Shown here in pieces: positions 63,241-64,000 of a DNA stretch of 64,000 bases. Source of the DNA: Phytobacter ursingii (GTDB lineage: Bacteria; Pseudomonadota; Gammaproteobacteria; Enterobacterales; Enterobacteriaceae); the NCBI GenBank assembly GCA_901456055.1, contig CABDWT010000016.1, positions 124,001 to 188,000 on the forward strand, in the 5' to 3' direction. Positions within the stretch are counted from its first letter, which is position 1; every line of letters begins with the position of its first letter. Below the pieces are notes generated by a model, which worked only from the letters and a program-made list of their open reading frames with translations, ran no database searches and was not told the origin of the DNA. The position numbers and the translations under genes were made by a program.

Positions 63241-64000
63241 TTTCTTATTCCTCTCGCGGTTCTCCGCATTTTAATAAAAAATTCGGCCACATCATCTATC
63301 CCAGCCGTTGCAGGTCCTTCGGAATCATCAAGATCAGGGAAGAGATAGGGTTCTGCACAGGTGTATCCTTCCGGCACTCGAGCTACTGGCCAACGCGAGT
63401 GTGGTAAATAATCACGAGGTGTCTTTGTATCCATCCCCGGATACTTGGGATCATCCCTCGGTGTGCAAGTCAGGTTTGGTTTCACCCACTTATTACAATA
63501 CAGTGTGTAATCGTAAGGGCTAAATGCTGTAAAGAATGTCTTAAAAATATTGGGCTCACTACTGGCCTGGTCAATAGAATAATTCGGTCTTAATTGTTCT
63601 GCTATACTTGGCAACTTACCTGGATTGGGCTTAGGTGGCCTGGCAGGTCTCATTTGATATTGGCCATTAGCAGGATTTCGCCCAAACGACGAAGCCAATC
63701 CTAAAGCATCGATCATGTCAACAGGATCCAACGGATACTGATACAAATTCCATCCGCCCCTCAACCTAATAGGATCCTGCGTGATATACCTCCCCAGCAA
63801 GGGATCGTAATAACGATACCGGTTATAATACAGTCTTGTCTCCTCATCATATTGCTGCCCCGGCAGGCGGATAAGCTGTTGCAGACGGTGCGAATTATGC
63901 TCACTGAGCACATTACCCCAGGCGTCATACTCTGCCGACCAGTCTGTTTTTCCCTCACTGTTAATCAGCGCCAGCGGCAGGCCCCGGTGGTCGCAGTGGT
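63237..64000 (-). CDS. Rhs family protein (C-terminal part; runs off the window)
   Basis: The frame is open from the right edge. It holds the end of the Rhs core ([39 protein letters not shown]) and then, after the DALGL boundary near 63705, a variable C-terminal domain of about 155 residues. The tip includes [15 protein letters not shown], a Pro-rich linker and a basic tail ([11 protein letters not shown]). Such tips are polymorphic toxins released after cleavage inside the core cocoon. The toxic activity cannot be recognised. A candidate immunity gene overlaps its stop. Confidence 0.85.
   Translation of the reverse strand, partial: HCDHRGLPLALINSEGKTDWSAEYDAWGNVLSEHNSHRLQQLIRLPGQQYDEETRLYYNRYRYYDPLLGRYITQDPIRLRGGWNLYQYPLDPVDMIDALGLASSFGRNPANGQYQMRPARPPKPNPGKLPSIAEQLRPNYSIDQASSEPNIFKTFFTAFSPYDYTLYCNKWVKPNLTCTPRDDPKYPGMDTKTPRDYLPHSRWPVARVPEGYTCAEPYLFPDLDDSEGPATAGIDDVAEFFIKMRRTARGIRK

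Overview
The window is enterobacterial chromosome with Salmonella-like gene order. The his operon, yeeZ, plaP, sbcB, dacD, sbmC, yeeA and yeeX lead into a complete propanediol-utilisation (pdu) operon, pocR and a complete anaerobic cobalamin (cbi/cob) operon. A siroheme-type methyltransferase gene inside pdu, a second EF-G gene beside cobT, and the absence of Salmonella or E. coli K-12 genes at several joints fit a Citrobacter-type genome best. The genus is an inference from gene content and was not searched.

Layout. 1-4755: his operon on the minus strand (partial hisH, hisB, hisC, hisD, hisG) with leader peptide, attenuator and promoter. 4863-12602: housekeeping genes, with an SOS box before sbmC and a possible short terminated transcript plus an overlapping leader ORF before plaP. 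12628-30125: pdu operon on the minus strand, pduABCDEGHJKLMNOPQSTUVW, then a cobA-type uroporphyrinogen-III methyltransferase, then pduX. 30653-32598: pduF and pocR on the plus strand. 32825-49577: a cobalamin riboswitch followed by cbiABCDETFGHJKLMNQOP and cobUST, nearly all overlapping by a few bases.

The two B12-linked operons form one physiological unit. PocR activates both. The cbi/cob genes make adenosylcobalamin from sirohydrochlorin and cobalt, and the extra methyltransferase in pdu supplies precorrin-2. PduO, PduS and PduX maintain or build the cofactor. The B12-dependent diol dehydratase PduCDE, reactivated by PduGH, turns 1,2-propanediol into propionaldehyde inside a protein shell (PduA, B, B', J, K, M, N, T, U). 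PduP, PduQ, PduL and PduW then give propanol, propionyl-CoA and propionate plus ATP.

The right third is accessory. At 50047-52702 an ArsR-type regulator gene is divergent from a full-length EF-G paralogue, and the pair is bracketed by two copies of an intergenic repeat that carries a perfect 12-bp hairpin. At 53377-60749 there are two LysR-controlled redox blocks (carboxymuconolactone decarboxylase-like protein and tautomerase; old yellow enzyme, SDR and SnoaL-like protein), a luciferase-like flavoprotein, a gamma-glutamylcyclotransferase-like protein and a DUF3601-like protein. From 60955 to the end is the tail of an Rhs locus on the minus strand: a partial Rhs protein with a variable C-terminal domain, a secreted candidate immunity protein, an orphan Rhs tip with a lipoprotein candidate immunity protein, and a decayed core fragment. 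The EF-G/ArsR locus and the Rhs tip/immunity pairs are the best candidates for undescribed biology.
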